From Terriglobia bacterium (lineage in GTDB: Bacteria; Acidobacteriota; Terriglobia; JAIQFV01): a stretch of DNA of 64,000 nucleotides. The position numbers and the translations under genes were made by a program. Positions 27,849 to 37,585 of the stretch are shown piece after piece. Position 1 is the stretch's first letter. Each line of letters begins with the position of its first letter. The notes under the pieces were generated by a model. It ran no database searches. It had not been told where the DNA came from and saw only the letters and a list, made by a program, of their open reading frames with translations. The stretch lies in assembly GCA_020072965.1 (NCBI GenBank), contig JAIQFY010000014.1, positions 1 through 64,000 of the forward strand, read 5' to 3'.

Positions 27849-28937
27849 ATGGCAAAACGGGGGTCCATTGCTGATTTCGATTGGTGGCTGCTGCTGGCCG
27901 TTCTGGCGCTGGCAGGTATCGGCCTGATTGAGATCTACAGCTCCACGATCCACACCAAGTACGCCGGCCTACATATCCGCCAGCTCTACTGGGTGCTGTT
28001 GGGACTGGGGTTGATGTGGATCGCCGTGCTCATCGACTATCACTTCATTATTGAACATGTGCCCCTGCTCTACTTATTGGGGCTGCTGCTCCTGATTCTG
28101 GTGATGGTCATGGGACAAACCAACCTCGGATCCAAGCGGTGGCTGGGGTATGGCGCCTACTCGATCCAGCCCTCCGAGGTGTTCAAACTCATTCTCGTTT
28201 TGACCTTGGCGCGATATTTCAGCGAGCGCCGCAACCGGGAGCTCAGTTGGATCGACCTGTTCCAAGTGGGAGTCCTGGTGATCGTCCCTTTCGGCTTGAT
28301 TCTGGCTCAGCCCGACCTGGGAACAGCGCTGACTTTCTTTCCGATTCTGGCCGTGGGGATGTGGCTTGCGGGCGTTCGCTGGAAGATGGTCGCCATAGTG
28401 GGCCTCGCCGTCGCCCTGGTTCTGCCCTTGGGATGGTTTGTGCTCAAACCCTACCAGCGGGACCGTCTCATGACGTTCGTTCACTCGGATGCGGACCCGT
28501 TGGGTCGAGGCTACCAGATTGCCCAATCCAAAATTGCCGTGGGTTCGGGAGGACTGCTCGGCAAAGGATTCCTGAACGGCAGTCAGAACCGCCTCGGGTA
28601 TGTCCCGCATCGTCACACTGATTTTATTTTTTCCGTCGTGGCAGAAGAACAGGGCTTCCTGGGAGTGGCCATCGTGCTATCGTTGTTTGCCTTCGTTATC
28701 TTCAGGTCGATCGGACACGCGCGAACGGCGCGGGACCGGTACGGAGTCTTCATCGTCATGGGCGTGGTCGCCCTGTTTGCGTTCCATGTCATTGTCAATG
28801 TGGGCGTGATCATCGGCTTTATGCCGGTTACAGGGATCCCGTTGCCGCTGGTGAGCTCCGGGGGCACCGCGATCCTGACGACATTCCTCGCCCTCGGTTT
28901 GGTGCTCAACGTCCGCATGCGGCGATACGTTAATTAA
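27849..28937 (+). CDS. rodA: RodA, SEDS-family peptidoglycan glycosyltransferase
   Basis: The 362-residue polytopic protein has about ten membrane segments. SEDS features are DFDWWLLLAVLALAGIGLIE at the start, GSKRWLGYGAYSIQPSEVFK in the first half (SIQPSE motif), an extracellular loop with DADPLGRGYQIAQSKIAVGS, and VAEEQGFLG plus GIPLPLVSSGGTA near the end. The Asp in the W-(x)n-D region of SEDS proteins is needed for glycan polymerisation. It pairs with the PBP2 encoded upstream. ATG 27849 is used; an upstream in-frame start would overlap mrdA and add 33 non-family residues. Confidence 0.95.
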   Translation: MAKRGSIADFDWWLLLAVLALAGIGLIEIYSSTIHTKYAGLHIRQLYWVLLGLGLMWIAVLIDYHFIIEHVPLLYLLGLLLLILVMVMGQTNLGSKRWLGYGAYSIQPSEVFKLILVLTLARYFSERRNRELSWIDLFQVGVLVIVPFGLILAQPDLGTALTFFPILAVGMWLAGVRWKMVAIVGLAVALVLPLGWFVLKPYQRDRLMTFVHSDADPLGRGYQIAQSKIAVGSGGLLGKGFLNGSQNRLGYVPHRHTDFIFSVVAEEQGFLGVAIVLSLFAFVIFRSIGHARTARDRYGVFIVMGVVALFAFHVIVNVGVIIGFMPVTGIPLPLVSSGGTAILTTFLALGLVLNVRMRRYVN

Positions 28938-28938
28938 A

Positions 28939-29115
28939 TTAGTCGCGTTTTGATTTGAGCGGTTGTTCATCAAACGGATTGCGATCCTGTTCCTGCTTGA
29001 CCCCACGGGTATCCTCCGGGTCCACTCTCTTCAAGAGCCAATCACCCCCCCGGCCCGTGGTGAAACTCCAGCCGTCCTGAAAGCGATAAAATATGCCGTG
29101 TCCATTCGAGGGCAT
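28939..29115 (-). CDS. Possible 58-residue protein antisense to the rodA-radical SAM gap
   Basis: On the minus strand an ATG at 29115 opens 58 codons to TAA at 28939-28941, ending one base from the rodA stop. The product begins MPSNGHGIFYRFQDGWSF and ends NPFDEQPLKSKRD. It has balanced composition, three aromatic residues around FYRFQDGW and many charged residues in the second half. Third codon positions are mostly G or C, as in neighbouring genes. No Shine-Dalgarno sequence is visible; a TATAAT lies 3 bases before the ATG, too close for a normal leader. I do not recognise it. It could be a small conserved protein or a chance frame. Confidence 0.42.
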   Translation of the reverse strand: MPSNGHGIFYRFQDGWSFTTGRGGDWLLKRVDPEDTRGVKQEQDRNPFDEQPLKSKRD

Positions 29116-29128
29116 TTGATTATATAAT
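29099..29128 (+). promoter_or_regulatory. Candidate promoter of the radical SAM-RNase E/G unit
   Basis: A perfect TATAAT at 29123-29128 lies 18 bases after a weak TGTCCA at 29099-29104. The radical SAM gene starts at 29218, so the leader would be about 80 bases. The -10 sits in ATTATATAAT, which is palindromic, so a minus-strand -10 is equally possible. Confidence 0.42.
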
Positions 29129-29217
29129 CACGGCCCAAAGCTCTATCCCTCTGACACTGGATCGCGGGAGGTCTTGTGCTCCCGGATAGATTGACCTGGA
29201 GGGCAAAAGGTCTCTGT

Positions 29218-32100
29218 ATGGAAACTTCGTTCGATCTCGACCGACTCATTCAGCAGGTGGAAAAACCCGTCCGGTACCTGGGGGGGGAGTGGAACCAGGT
29301 GGTCAAGGACCATGCCGCGGTCGACGTCGCGATGGCCCTCTGCTTTCCCGACATTTACGAGATCGCCATGTCCCACATGGGGGTCCGGATCCTTTACTCC
29401 CTGTTGAACAAGCGACCGGATGTGGCCTTCGAGCGATGTTTTACCCCCTGGGTCGACATGCTCGAGAAGATGCGGGAATACAACCTGCCGCTCACATCCC
29501 TGGAAACCCGGACGCCGCTCGATCGCTTCGACATTGTCGGATTCTCTCTCCAGTATGAAATGTCGTTCACGAATATCCTGCTGATGCTGGAACTGGGCGG
29601 TATTCCGCTCCGTGGCGCAGACCGCGACCTGAGCTTTCCGCTGGTGGTTGCCGGGGGGCCGGTTGCCCTGTCGCCGGAACCGATCGCCGACTTTATCGAC
29701 GCTTTTGTCATTGGAGACGGCGAGGACACGCTCGTTGGACTGATCGATTGTGTCCGAGACTGGAAGCGCTCGGGAGACGGGATGAACGCTCATGCCGACA
29801 AGCTCCAGCTGCTGCGCGAGCTTGCCAAGCGGCCCGGCATCTATATCCCTGCCCTTTACGACGTGGCGGTCCATCCGCTGCATGGCCTGCAAGTGGTTGT
29901 GCCGCGCGAGTCCGGTCCGGCTGTGAAGCGGCCCGCCGGCTATGACTCCGATTTCTACCAAGCCTTCCTGGACCGGGCGCGATTGACGGAGTGGGCTGTG
30001 CCGCCCTTCCCCATCGTCCGGCAATACGTTGAGAACATCTCCGAGTATCCTTTTCCGACTGATCTCATCGTCCCGTTCGGTGAGATTGTCCATGACCGTA
30101 TCTCCGTGGAAATCGCCCGCGGGTGTCTTGATGGCTGTCGTTTCTGCCAGGCCGGCTACACGTACCGGCCTTTACGGGAGCGCTCTATCGATGACATTGT
30201 TCGAACCATTGTCAAAGCGAGCGAACAAACAGGATTCGATGAAGCGACCATTGCTTCCCTCTCCACGGCCGATTACTCCTGCTTGAATCCGCTGATGGAA
30301 AAATTGATGGATGAGCTGGAGCACCGAAAGATCGCCTTGTCGCTCACTTCCATGCGGGCCGATTCGATCACTCCCGAAATAACTTCGCAGATGAAGCGCG
30401 TTCGCAAGACGGGTCTCACTCTGGCCCCCGAAGCCGGGACCCAGCGCATGCGCGATATCATCAACAAGAACATTACCGAGGAGTCGGTGCTTAAGAGCGC
30501 CGCGGCGGCTTTTGATGCGGGATGGGATCTCATCAAGCTCTATTTCATGATCGGGCTTCCCATGGAAACCGGAGAGGATGTCCGGGGAATTTTCGAGCTG
30601 GGGAAGAAGGTCCGGGATCTCAGTACGCAGTCAAAGCGGTCGGTCAACATCAATCTTTCCGCTTCATCCTTCATTCCCAAGCCGCACACCCCGTTTCAAT
30701 GGTTTGGCTTTTGCGATTTGGAGGAAATCAAGGAGAAGCAGCGGCTGTTGCGCTCGTGGTGCAAGCCGGCCCGGATCAATTTCAAGCATCACCATCCCGA
30801 AACCTCGCAGATGGAGTGCGTCCTGTCGCGCGGGGATCGCCGCCTGGGCCGCGTCATCGAGCGGGCGTATCGAAGCGGGTGTCGCTTTGACGGCTGGGAC
30901 GACCATTTCCGATATGACCTGTGGGTCCAGGCGTTTGAACAGGAAGGGATAGACTTTCGGCAGTACCTGAAAGCGCTCCCGGTATTCGATTGCACAGAAT
31001 GGCGCGCCTCCACCGAGGCGGAACGGAAAGACTGTACCGCGTATATCAAAGCCCTCTCGACGATCCGGGTGAAACCGCTGGAAGCCCCCGTCGACTGGAC
31101 GCCGCTGCCCTGGGATCACCTCGACAACCGCGTCGACAAGAAGTTCATTGTCTGGGACTTGAAACGAAGCCTCCAGGCCCGGGTCTCTCCCACCTGCGGT
31201 CCTGACCTGTGCTATAATTGCGGCTTGGAGTGTGAATTTGATGGGGCGGGCCCTGGGGTCATTCAATCGGTAGAGTTGAAGAAGCCCGGAAATCAAGATA
31301 GCACCCACGGTCAGATTCAAGATCGCGATTCGGGCATAGAGGTTGAAATCCCCGCCGGGCCGATCCAGAGCCCCGCAGCAGGACGATATCGCGCCTCATT
31401 TACGAAAGTTGGTCGATCCAAGTTTCTCTCGCACCTCGATCTGATGCGGCTGATCCAGCGCGCCTTTCGTCGTGCGGGGATTCAATTGAAATATTCTCAA
31501 GGCTTCCATCCGCAGCCGGTCGTTTCGTTCGGTCCTGCCCTGTCGGTCGGGATTGAGGGCACGGCCGAGCTTCTGGATTTCGAAGCCATGGTCGGGTTGG
31601 AGGAACAGTCGTTTCTATCGGTCATCAACTCCGTACTCCCTGACGGAGTCCGATTCACCCGGTTAAAGCCAGTTGACCTGCACACGCCCGCGCCGTCAGC
31701 CATCGTCAAGGCAGCACGATATCAAGTGGAACTGGCCGCGGACGGGACCAGTACGTCGGGCAGGCCAGATAACGGGACCCAGGGAAATCTGAGTTACGAG
31801 TGGGTGGCGCGGCAGTTGGCTGCGTTTCGTGCCGCCAAATCCTTCGTGATCCAGCGAAAAAAGAAGGACCGGATCGTCCCAACGGATCTCCGATCTTTCG
31901 TAAGGAAAATCGAGGTCAAGGAATCGTCTGGTCGCCTGTTGCTCGAGATCGAAATCGAGATGGGCGAGCGCGGTTCGGTCAGACCTCAAGAAGTTCTAAA
32001 ATCAATCTTGAACATTTCAGACGAGAACTTTCACACGATCAAGCGCGACGCGCTTTTCGCCGAGCGAAATGGAACTTACTCTCCAGCCTTTTCCAGTTGA
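29218..32100 (+). CDS. TIGR03960-type radical SAM protein fused to a DUF2344 (TIGR03936-type) domain
   Basis: The protein has 960 residues from ATG 29218, which has AAAGG 7 bases upstream. Residues 1 to about 650 are a B12-binding-like plus radical SAM protein: EWNQVVKDHAAVDVAMALCFP at the start, then ARGCLDGCRFCQAGYTYRPL with the CxxxCxxC cluster motif, and LTLAPEAGTQRMRDIINKNI. CGPDLCYNCGLEC gives a Cys cluster near 670. From about 725 a DUF2344 domain follows (RYRASFTKVGRSKFLSHLDL, YSQGFHPQPVVSFGPALSVG). In many bacteria these two parts are separate neighbouring genes placed beside rne/rng, as here. The reaction is unknown. A role in RNA modification or cofactor chemistry has only context support. 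Confidence 0.9.
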   Translation: METSFDLDRLIQQVEKPVRYLGGEWNQVVKDHAAVDVAMALCFPDIYEIAMSHMGVRILYSLLNKRPDVAFERCFTPWVDMLEKMREYNLPLTSLETRTPLDRFDIVGFSLQYEMSFTNILLMLELGGIPLRGADRDLSFPLVVAGGPVALSPEPIADFIDAFVIGDGEDTLVGLIDCVRDWKRSGDGMNAHADKLQLLRELAKRPGIYIPALYDVAVHPLHGLQVVVPRESGPAVKRPAGYDSDFYQAFLDRARLTEWAVPPFPIVRQYVENISEYPFPTDLIVPFGEIVHDRISVEIARGCLDGCRFCQAGYTYRPLRERSIDDIVRTIVKASEQTGFDEATIASLSTADYSCLNPLMEKLMDELEHRKIALSLTSMRADSITPEITSQMKRVRKTGLTLAPEAGTQRMRDIINKNITEESVLKSAAAAFDAGWDLIKLYFMIGLPMETGEDVRGIFELGKKVRDLSTQSKRSVNINLSASSFIPKPHTPFQWFGFCDLEEIKEKQRLLRSWCKPARINFKHHHPETSQMECVLSRGDRRLGRVIERAYRSGCRFDGWDDHFRYDLWVQAFEQEGIDFRQYLKALPVFDCTEWRASTEAERKDCTAYIKALSTIRVKPLEAPVDWTPLPWDHLDNRVDKKFIVWDLKRSLQARVSPTCGPDLCYNCGLECEFDGAGPGVIQSVELKKPGNQDSTHGQIQDRDSGIEVEIPAGPIQSPAAGRYRASFTKVGRSKFLSHLDLMRLIQRAFRRAGIQLKYSQGFHPQPVVSFGPALSVGIEGTAELLDFEAMVGLEEQSFLSVINSVLPDGVRFTRLKPVDLHTPAPSAIVKAARYQVELAADGTSTSGRPDNGTQGNLSYEWVARQLAAFRAAKSFVIQRKKKDRIVPTDLRSFVRKIEVKESSGRLLLEIEIEMGERGSVRPQEVLKSILNISDENFHTIKRDALFAERNGTYSPAFSS

Positions 32101-32483
32101 TCTCGGGACAAGGCTCATCACTTTTCTGGAAGCGATTTTGAATGCAGCGACCTGCATGCGGCACCATCGCCCCGCGTGGGCGGGGTGGACTGCATGTGGC
32201 CGCTTTGCCGGGACGTGTCGCTGGCACGACGGATGGGTGTCTCCCGTCGTAAGGTTTGCCCGGGGCGTTCATATTCTCCTGAAAAATAAATTTCATTTTA
32301 CCACCGTTACCGCGGCGTCCGGTTGCGCCGGAAGCTCAAGGCCCGGCAGGGGCCGTGTTGCGGTGGATCTCGGATCATGGCGTGCTCTGTGCCCGGATGG
32401 TCGCGGAAGTTCCTGTCTCGAGAGCGCCCTGGGGAGAAGCCTCACTGGCCTCCCACGGAAGGGTTTCGGGAAGGAATTCGGCA
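32101..32483. other. Leader region of the RNase E/G gene
   Basis: These 383 bases have no convincing gene. A REP-like hairpin is visible (ACGACGG ... CCGTCGT at about 32227-32251). RNase E is known to control its own mRNA through its leader in enterobacteria. Whether this leader has a similar role cannot be told. AAGGA lies 10 bases before the chosen start. Confidence 0.4.
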
Positions 32484-35400
32484 ATGTCAAAGGAAATGAT
32501 CATCAATACGTCTCCCCAGGAGACGAAGGTCGCGATACTCGAAGAAGACCAATTGGTCGAAGTCCACATCGAACGGAGTCTCGAACAAGGCCTGGTTGGA
32601 TCCATTTACAAGGGCCGCGTCACTAAAGTCCTCCCCGGCATGCAATCCGCGTTCGTGAATGTTGGCCTGGAACGCGACGCCTTTCTTTACGTCTCCGATT
32701 TCTTCGAAGATGCTGAGGAATACGATTCCATCGTGGCCACGGTGGAAGACAAGATCGAAAAGCTTGAATCAATCCCGGGTGAGGTGTCCTTGCTTGCCCC
32801 CTCCCCGCTGGTCATAGAAATCCCCACCCGGCTCGACCCCTCCGAACCTCCGGCCCCTCCCTCTGCCGTTATGCCAGGCGGAAAGGCACCTCAAAATAAG
32901 GTTCCTCCCATTGCTCAGGCGGCTGTGCTGGCGCAACCGATGCCAGTGCCTGAAAAGGTGTTGGAGGCTGGACAGGATCTCGAAAAGGGCGCCGCTGCGG
33001 CAACCGGCCAGGGATCCCCCGAGTCCGCGCAAAAATCCCAAGGCGAATTGGACCGTCAATCGCGGGGCAGGTACGGACGCCGCCGGGGACGCCGTCGCCC
33101 CTGGGAGCGTCGAAAGGAAGAACCATCGCGAAGTCTTCCACAGCCCCCGGCCCAGCCACAAACCTCGGCCCCAGCCGTGGTAGTAACCCCGCCGGCCCCT
33201 CCAGTGATGAGTACTTTGACTCCGCTTCCCGGAGAATCCCTCTCGAAATTCCAGCAATCTCCGTTGGTTTCAGTTGAAGAACAGCCGCAAGCGCGTGATC
33301 TCGAACCCCTCGAACCGGCCGTTCTTCCCGAGCCGGCGGCATCCTCAACGGAGGGCGTGACGGAAACTCTTCAAGTCACGCCGCCTGAACCTACCCCCGC
33401 GGAAACCCAGGGAGCGACGACATCTCCGACATCGGGCCAGGCTGTCGGGATGTCGTGGGTTCAAGAGGCACCGCTGATTCCCAATCAACCCGAAACGTTC
33501 GAACAGGTGGAGAGAATCTTATCGATCCTGGATGTCCAGGTCGAATCGGTGCAGCCTCCGACAAAGCTGGAACCAGCCGCCCCACCGGCCGACCTGCTGG
33601 AAAAGGATTCCATCATCCCTCTCGATGTCATTGTCCCCGGTACCCCGGAACCCGTGAGCCCTCCGGTCACCGAAACGGCCGCCTCAGTCAGTGAACCCGT
33701 TGAATTGACTGAAGAGCCAATTTCGCTCCTGCTGGAAGAGTCAGAACCTTTGGATGATTCCCCCATCGTAGCGAGTATCACCACCACGGACTCCGCCGCG
33801 ATGGTACGAGAGGCCCAGTTCACCGGATTGGATATGCCGGAAGCGATCGATGCATGGCGGGAACCGGTTGAACCTGTTTCTTTAGAATCAGCGGACTCAA
33901 CGGGTTCAGGAAGCGCACCGGCAATTCCCACTTCCGAAGTCCATGAGGGATCAGAGCCCACGGGAAGGCAGACAGCAGAAGGTCAGGAAGAGTCCAGGAA
34001 GCAGGGAGCTCTCCCTTTTGCGACGGCCACTTCCGAACCTCCCAATAGCGAAAGTGAGGAGACCGCTGAGCAACCCGCGGTCACATTTGGAGCAACGGTC
34101 TCGGAGCAGGACATACTCTTGAAGCCGGGGTCGGAAAGGGGTGAGACGCTCGCTGCGGCCCTGCCCCACGTTGAATCGCCGGAACAATCCGATGAACCGC
34201 GTATACAAGGGCCTGAACAACCCATCCTCGAGGAAGCCAGAGGTGTGGAAGCGAGCACCAAGCCACCCGAGCCCGCGGAGCAGATTACTGAAACTCCAAC
34301 AGTGGCCGGATTGGGCTTCCAGGTGACAGGTCCGGAAACAAGACTTCCTGAAGTGCCCCCCGTCGCTACTTCTGTAGTCGCGGAGAGACCGGCATCTTTA
34401 ACCGCCGCGACATCCAAGCCTCCCTTCAAAGAAGAAGCCAAACGGGAAAGAGTTGAGTCACGCTTTGAAAGATCCTCCACCTCGAAATTATCTCCCGCCG
34501 CACGACGATTCGAAGCAAAAGGGGGGAAAGCCGCTGCACAACTCGCTCCCCAACCCGAGGTCTATGGACCACCGACGCCTTACGAGTACATGACCGACGT
34601 AGAAAAGTCGGAGTACAACGCCCGTCGCGCCCAGGAGAAAACCTCGGCCAAGATCCTCGACTCCTCGCGTAAGTTAACGGCGCCTCAGCCCCGGGATTTC
34701 GGTTTCCAGCGGGGCCGGCGTGGGCGGCGTGGCCGCAGCAAAAGATTCGCCGATCATGAGACCCCATCCGAACAACCTGCGCCCCGGGAGGAAAGACGGC
34801 CGACCGCGCGGCCGCTCATTGCCGATCTGCTGAGGGAAGGCCAGGAAATCCTGGTCCAGATCGCCAAGGAGCCGCTTGGAAAGAAGGGGGCGCGCATTAC
34901 TTCGCATATCGCGCTGCCGGGCCGCTATCTTGTGTACATGCCCACGGTGGATCACATCGGCGTTTCACGAAAGATCGGCAGTGACGAAGAGCGCCGCCGC
35001 TTGAAACGCATCATTAATGAATTCGGGGAAGGCCTTCCCGGAGGCTTCATCGTGCGCACGGCGGGTGAGGGCCGGACCGAAGAGGAATTGAAGCAGGACA
35101 TTCGTTTTCTGGCTAACACTTGGACCGACATCCGATCCCGCGCGGAGAAACGGGCTGCCCCGGCGCTGCTCCATCGCGATCTCGGCGTGCTCGAGCGTAT
35201 TCTGCGCGATCAGCTCTCTTCGGAATTTACCGCCATCCGCCTTGATACAGAAACCGAGTATGCCAAGGTTCTCGAATTCGTGAACCAGTTCCAGCCTGCC
35301 CTGGTCGGGCGCGTCAAGCTTCATTTCAAAGACACTCCCATTTTCGAGGAGTACGGCGTGGACCATGAGATCGAAAAGGCCCTGAAGCCCAAGGTGTGGC

Positions 35401-36011
35401 TGAAGTCGGGCGGATATATCGTCATCAACCAGACCGAGGCGATGGTGGCCATCGACGTCAACACCGGCAAGTTTGTCGGCAAGACCACACGGCTCGAAGA
35501 TACCATTGTGAAGACCAACATCGACGCGGCCAAGGAAGTGGCACGCCAGATCCGCCTTCGGGACATGGGCGGAATCATCGTCATCGACTTCATCGACATG
35601 GAGGAGCGCAAGAACCGGCAGAAGGTGATTCAGGCGCTGGAAGAGGCCATGCGGCAGGATCGAGCCCCCTCGAAGATTCTTTCATTCAACGATTTCGGCC
35701 TCGTGGCGCTGACTCGAAAGCGAGTCAAACAGTCGCTCGAAAAGATCCTCATGCAGCCATGCGTCTTTTGTCAGGGTCATGGCCTCGTCAAGAGCGTGCA
35801 AACGGTGTGCTACGAAATCCAGTCCGAGGCCAAGAAGATGGCCCCCCTGCTCGATGGAAGAGAGATACGGATCCGCGTTCACCCGGAAGTGGCCAGGGCA
35901 TTAAAAACGTCTGAGCAAACCGTCGTCTCAGAAATCGAAAGCCACACCCGGAAGGATGTGATCATCAAAGCCGACCCCCAAACGCATCAGGACCAGTTTG
36001 AGATCTTTTGA
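32484..36011 (+). CDS. RNase E/G family endoribonuclease with a very large insertion in the S1 domain
   Basis: The protein has 1175 residues from ATG 32484. Residues 1-84 give the start of the RNase E/G fold and the first half of the S1 domain (GSIYKGRVTKVLPGMQSAFV, ERDAFLYVSDF). From about 85 to 775 the chain is low-complexity, rich in Pro, Glu, Ser and Thr, with Arg/Gly patches (RYGRRRGRRRPWERRK; RGRRGRRGRSKR). The S1 fold then resumes (GQEILVQIAKEPLGKKGARIT) and is followed by the 5'-sensor and DNase I-like region. The catalytic Asp pair is Asp991 (VAIDVNTGKF) and Asp1035 (IVIDFIDMEERKNR). The zinc-link is Cys1093-x2-Cys1096. It should cut single-stranded, AU-rich RNA from 5'-monophosphate ends. 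The insertion is probably disordered and may bind RNA or degradosome partners. Confidence 0.93.
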   Translation: MSKEMIINTSPQETKVAILEEDQLVEVHIERSLEQGLVGSIYKGRVTKVLPGMQSAFVNVGLERDAFLYVSDFFEDAEEYDSIVATVEDKIEKLESIPGEVSLLAPSPLVIEIPTRLDPSEPPAPPSAVMPGGKAPQNKVPPIAQAAVLAQPMPVPEKVLEAGQDLEKGAAAATGQGSPESAQKSQGELDRQSRGRYGRRRGRRRPWERRKEEPSRSLPQPPAQPQTSAPAVVVTPPAPPVMSTLTPLPGESLSKFQQSPLVSVEEQPQARDLEPLEPAVLPEPAASSTEGVTETLQVTPPEPTPAETQGATTSPTSGQAVGMSWVQEAPLIPNQPETFEQVERILSILDVQVESVQPPTKLEPAAPPADLLEKDSIIPLDVIVPGTPEPVSPPVTETAASVSEPVELTEEPISLLLEESEPLDDSPIVASITTTDSAAMVREAQFTGLDMPEAIDAWREPVEPVSLESADSTGSGSAPAIPTSEVHEGSEPTGRQTAEGQEESRKQGALPFATATSEPPNSESEETAEQPAVTFGATVSEQDILLKPGSERGETLAAALPHVESPEQSDEPRIQGPEQPILEEARGVEASTKPPEPAEQITETPTVAGLGFQVTGPETRLPEVPPVATSVVAERPASLTAATSKPPFKEEAKRERVESRFERSSTSKLSPAARRFEAKGGKAAAQLAPQPEVYGPPTPYEYMTDVEKSEYNARRAQEKTSAKILDSSRKLTAPQPRDFGFQRGRRGRRGRSKRFADHETPSEQPAPREERRPTARPLIADLLREGQEILVQIAKEPLGKKGARITSHIALPGRYLVYMPTVDHIGVSRKIGSDEERRRLKRIINEFGEGLPGGFIVRTAGEGRTEEELKQDIRFLANTWTDIRSRAEKRAAPALLHRDLGVLERILRDQLSSEFTAIRLDTETEYAKVLEFVNQFQPALVGRVKLHFKDTPIFEEYGVDHEIEKALKPKVWLKSGGYIVINQTEAMVAIDVNTGKFVGKTTRLEDTIVKTNIDAAKEVARQIRLRDMGGIIVIDFIDMEERKNRQKVIQALEEAMRQDRAPSKILSFNDFGLVALTRKRVKQSLEKILMQPCVFCQGHGLVKSVQTVCYEIQSEAKKMAPLLDGREIRIRVHPEVARALKTSEQTVVSEIESHTRKDVIIKADPQTHQDQFEIF

Positions 36012-36273
36012 GAAACGGCGGGCGGTGGGCAGTGGGCAGTTAATCAAGTGGACTTGAAAGTCAATGCTGTGAGCTCAATTAGAATGTAAAGGCACTCCGA
36101 TCCGTCGGAGTGGCGGTCAGGAAGACCAAACCCAACACGAAGTGGAAGCATAAACAAAAGCAAGAAGCGCCAATCCATGCCCGATGAGAATTCATCGGGC
36201 ATTTTGGTCTGGCAGGATTGAGCCTGAGCACGGAATCGAGACGACTTTAGACTTTCCCGGATGGAGCATCCCC

Positions 36274-37470
36274 ATGCATTTTGAGACCTTCGAACTGGAA
36301 CGATTTCAATCCACGTGGGAAAACCGGGTGGATTACAACCTCTCAGAGAGCGGCATTCTGCCGATGTCAGTGGAGGAGCTGACACAGCTCGCCTCAGGGG
36401 CGACGCGACCCCGTCAGTCATTCAACCATTCGGTCGTTCGATTAATCCGGATGTCACTGGGCTACAGTCAAACGAACGGAACGATCCCTTTGCGCCGGAG
36501 CGTGGCGGCACTTTACCCCGGAGCTACCGAGGACAACATCGAAATCACCAATGGCGGCTCCGAGGCGAACTTCATCACGATGTGGCGGGTAGTTGAGCCG
36601 CGCGACGAAGTGGTGGTCATGTTGCCCAACTACATGCAAGTGTGGGGCGTTGCCCGCGCGCTTCGCGCCAAGGTAAAAGCCTGGTGGCTGCGACCGGTGG
36701 CGACCTCGTCCGCACCACGCAGACCAATTCAGTGGGCGCCTGATCTGGAGGAGTTCGACAAGCTGGTCACGAAGCGGACGAAACTGATCGCCATCTGTAA
36801 TCCCAACAATCCCACCGGGGCCGTATTGACGCGCGAAATTATGCAATCGATTGTCGACCGGGCGCGATGGGCAGGCGCCTGGCTTCTCGCCGACGAGGTG
36901 TACCAGGGCGCCGAACTGGAAGGCCCAGTCACACCCTCCTTTTGGACGATAGCGGCCGGCTCAAGAGCCCCGTATAGAAAGCTGATCGTCACCAATAGCC
37001 TCTCCAAGGCCTACGGACTGCCCGGCCTGCGGATTGGCTGGGTGGCAGGTCAGCGGAAGGCCATCGAACAGTCCTGGGCGGCGCACGACTACACCACCAT
37101 CGGTCCGGGAACATTGAACGACACGCTTGCCACCGTGGCCCTCTCCTCTGCCACACGCCGGGCCATCCTTCAGCGCACACAAACCATCCTTCGCGCGCAG
37201 TGGCCGATTCTTGAAAAATGGATCTCGGCGCACAACACTCACTTCGTCGCGGTTCCCCCGCAGGCAGGAGCCATCGCAGTACTCCATTATTCGATGAAAA
37301 TAAATTCCACCCAGCTTGCCAACAGGCTCCGAAAAACGAAAGGCGTCTTGATTGTCCCGGGGGACCACTTCCTCTTGGATCGCCACATCCGAATCGGATA
37401 TGGTGGACATCCTGGACATCTGAAGGAGGGGTTGAAGCGGTTGTCAGAGATGGTCCGCAAGCTGGGTTGA
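36274..37470 (+). CDS. PLP-dependent aminotransferase, class I/II
   Basis: The 398-residue protein is a fold-type I aminotransferase. It has ITNGGSEANF in the cofactor-binding region, the NPNNPTGAVLTREI motif with the Asn that contacts PLP, LLADEVYQGAELEG with Asp and Tyr, and SLSKAYGLPGLRIGW with the PLP-binding Lys. The subgroup resembles capreomycidine synthase-like or aspartate-type aminotransferases, but the amino donor and acceptor are not predictable. I chose ATG 36274 (MHFETFELERFQS), because the preceding 30 codons are not family-like. It stands alone between the RNase E/G and S9 peptidase genes. The 260-base gap upstream shows nothing notable. Confidence 0.88.
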   Translation: MHFETFELERFQSTWENRVDYNLSESGILPMSVEELTQLASGATRPRQSFNHSVVRLIRMSLGYSQTNGTIPLRRSVAALYPGATEDNIEITNGGSEANFITMWRVVEPRDEVVVMLPNYMQVWGVARALRAKVKAWWLRPVATSSAPRRPIQWAPDLEEFDKLVTKRTKLIAICNPNNPTGAVLTREIMQSIVDRARWAGAWLLADEVYQGAELEGPVTPSFWTIAAGSRAPYRKLIVTNSLSKAYGLPGLRIGWVAGQRKAIEQSWAAHDYTTIGPGTLNDTLATVALSSATRRAILQRTQTILRAQWPILEKWISAHNTHFVAVPPQAGAIAVLHYSMKINSTQLANRLRKTKGVLIVPGDHFLLDRHIRIGYGGHPGHLKEGLKRLSEMVRKLG

Positions 37471-37585
37471 GACGCAGCCGCCGGGGCCTGAATAGAGCGG
37501 TCAGATAACGTATCGATAAAGAGAGAATAAATATGGATTCCATTCTGCCTATGGCGCAATATCGTCATGAAGCAGTCTGATGGGT

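Noticed and set aside
31203-31214. Perfect extended -10 (TGTGCTATAAT) inside the radical SAM gene
   Set aside because: It encodes the conserved Cys motif (DLCYNC) of the protein, and no -35, start codon or gene follows. I treat it as a chance match.
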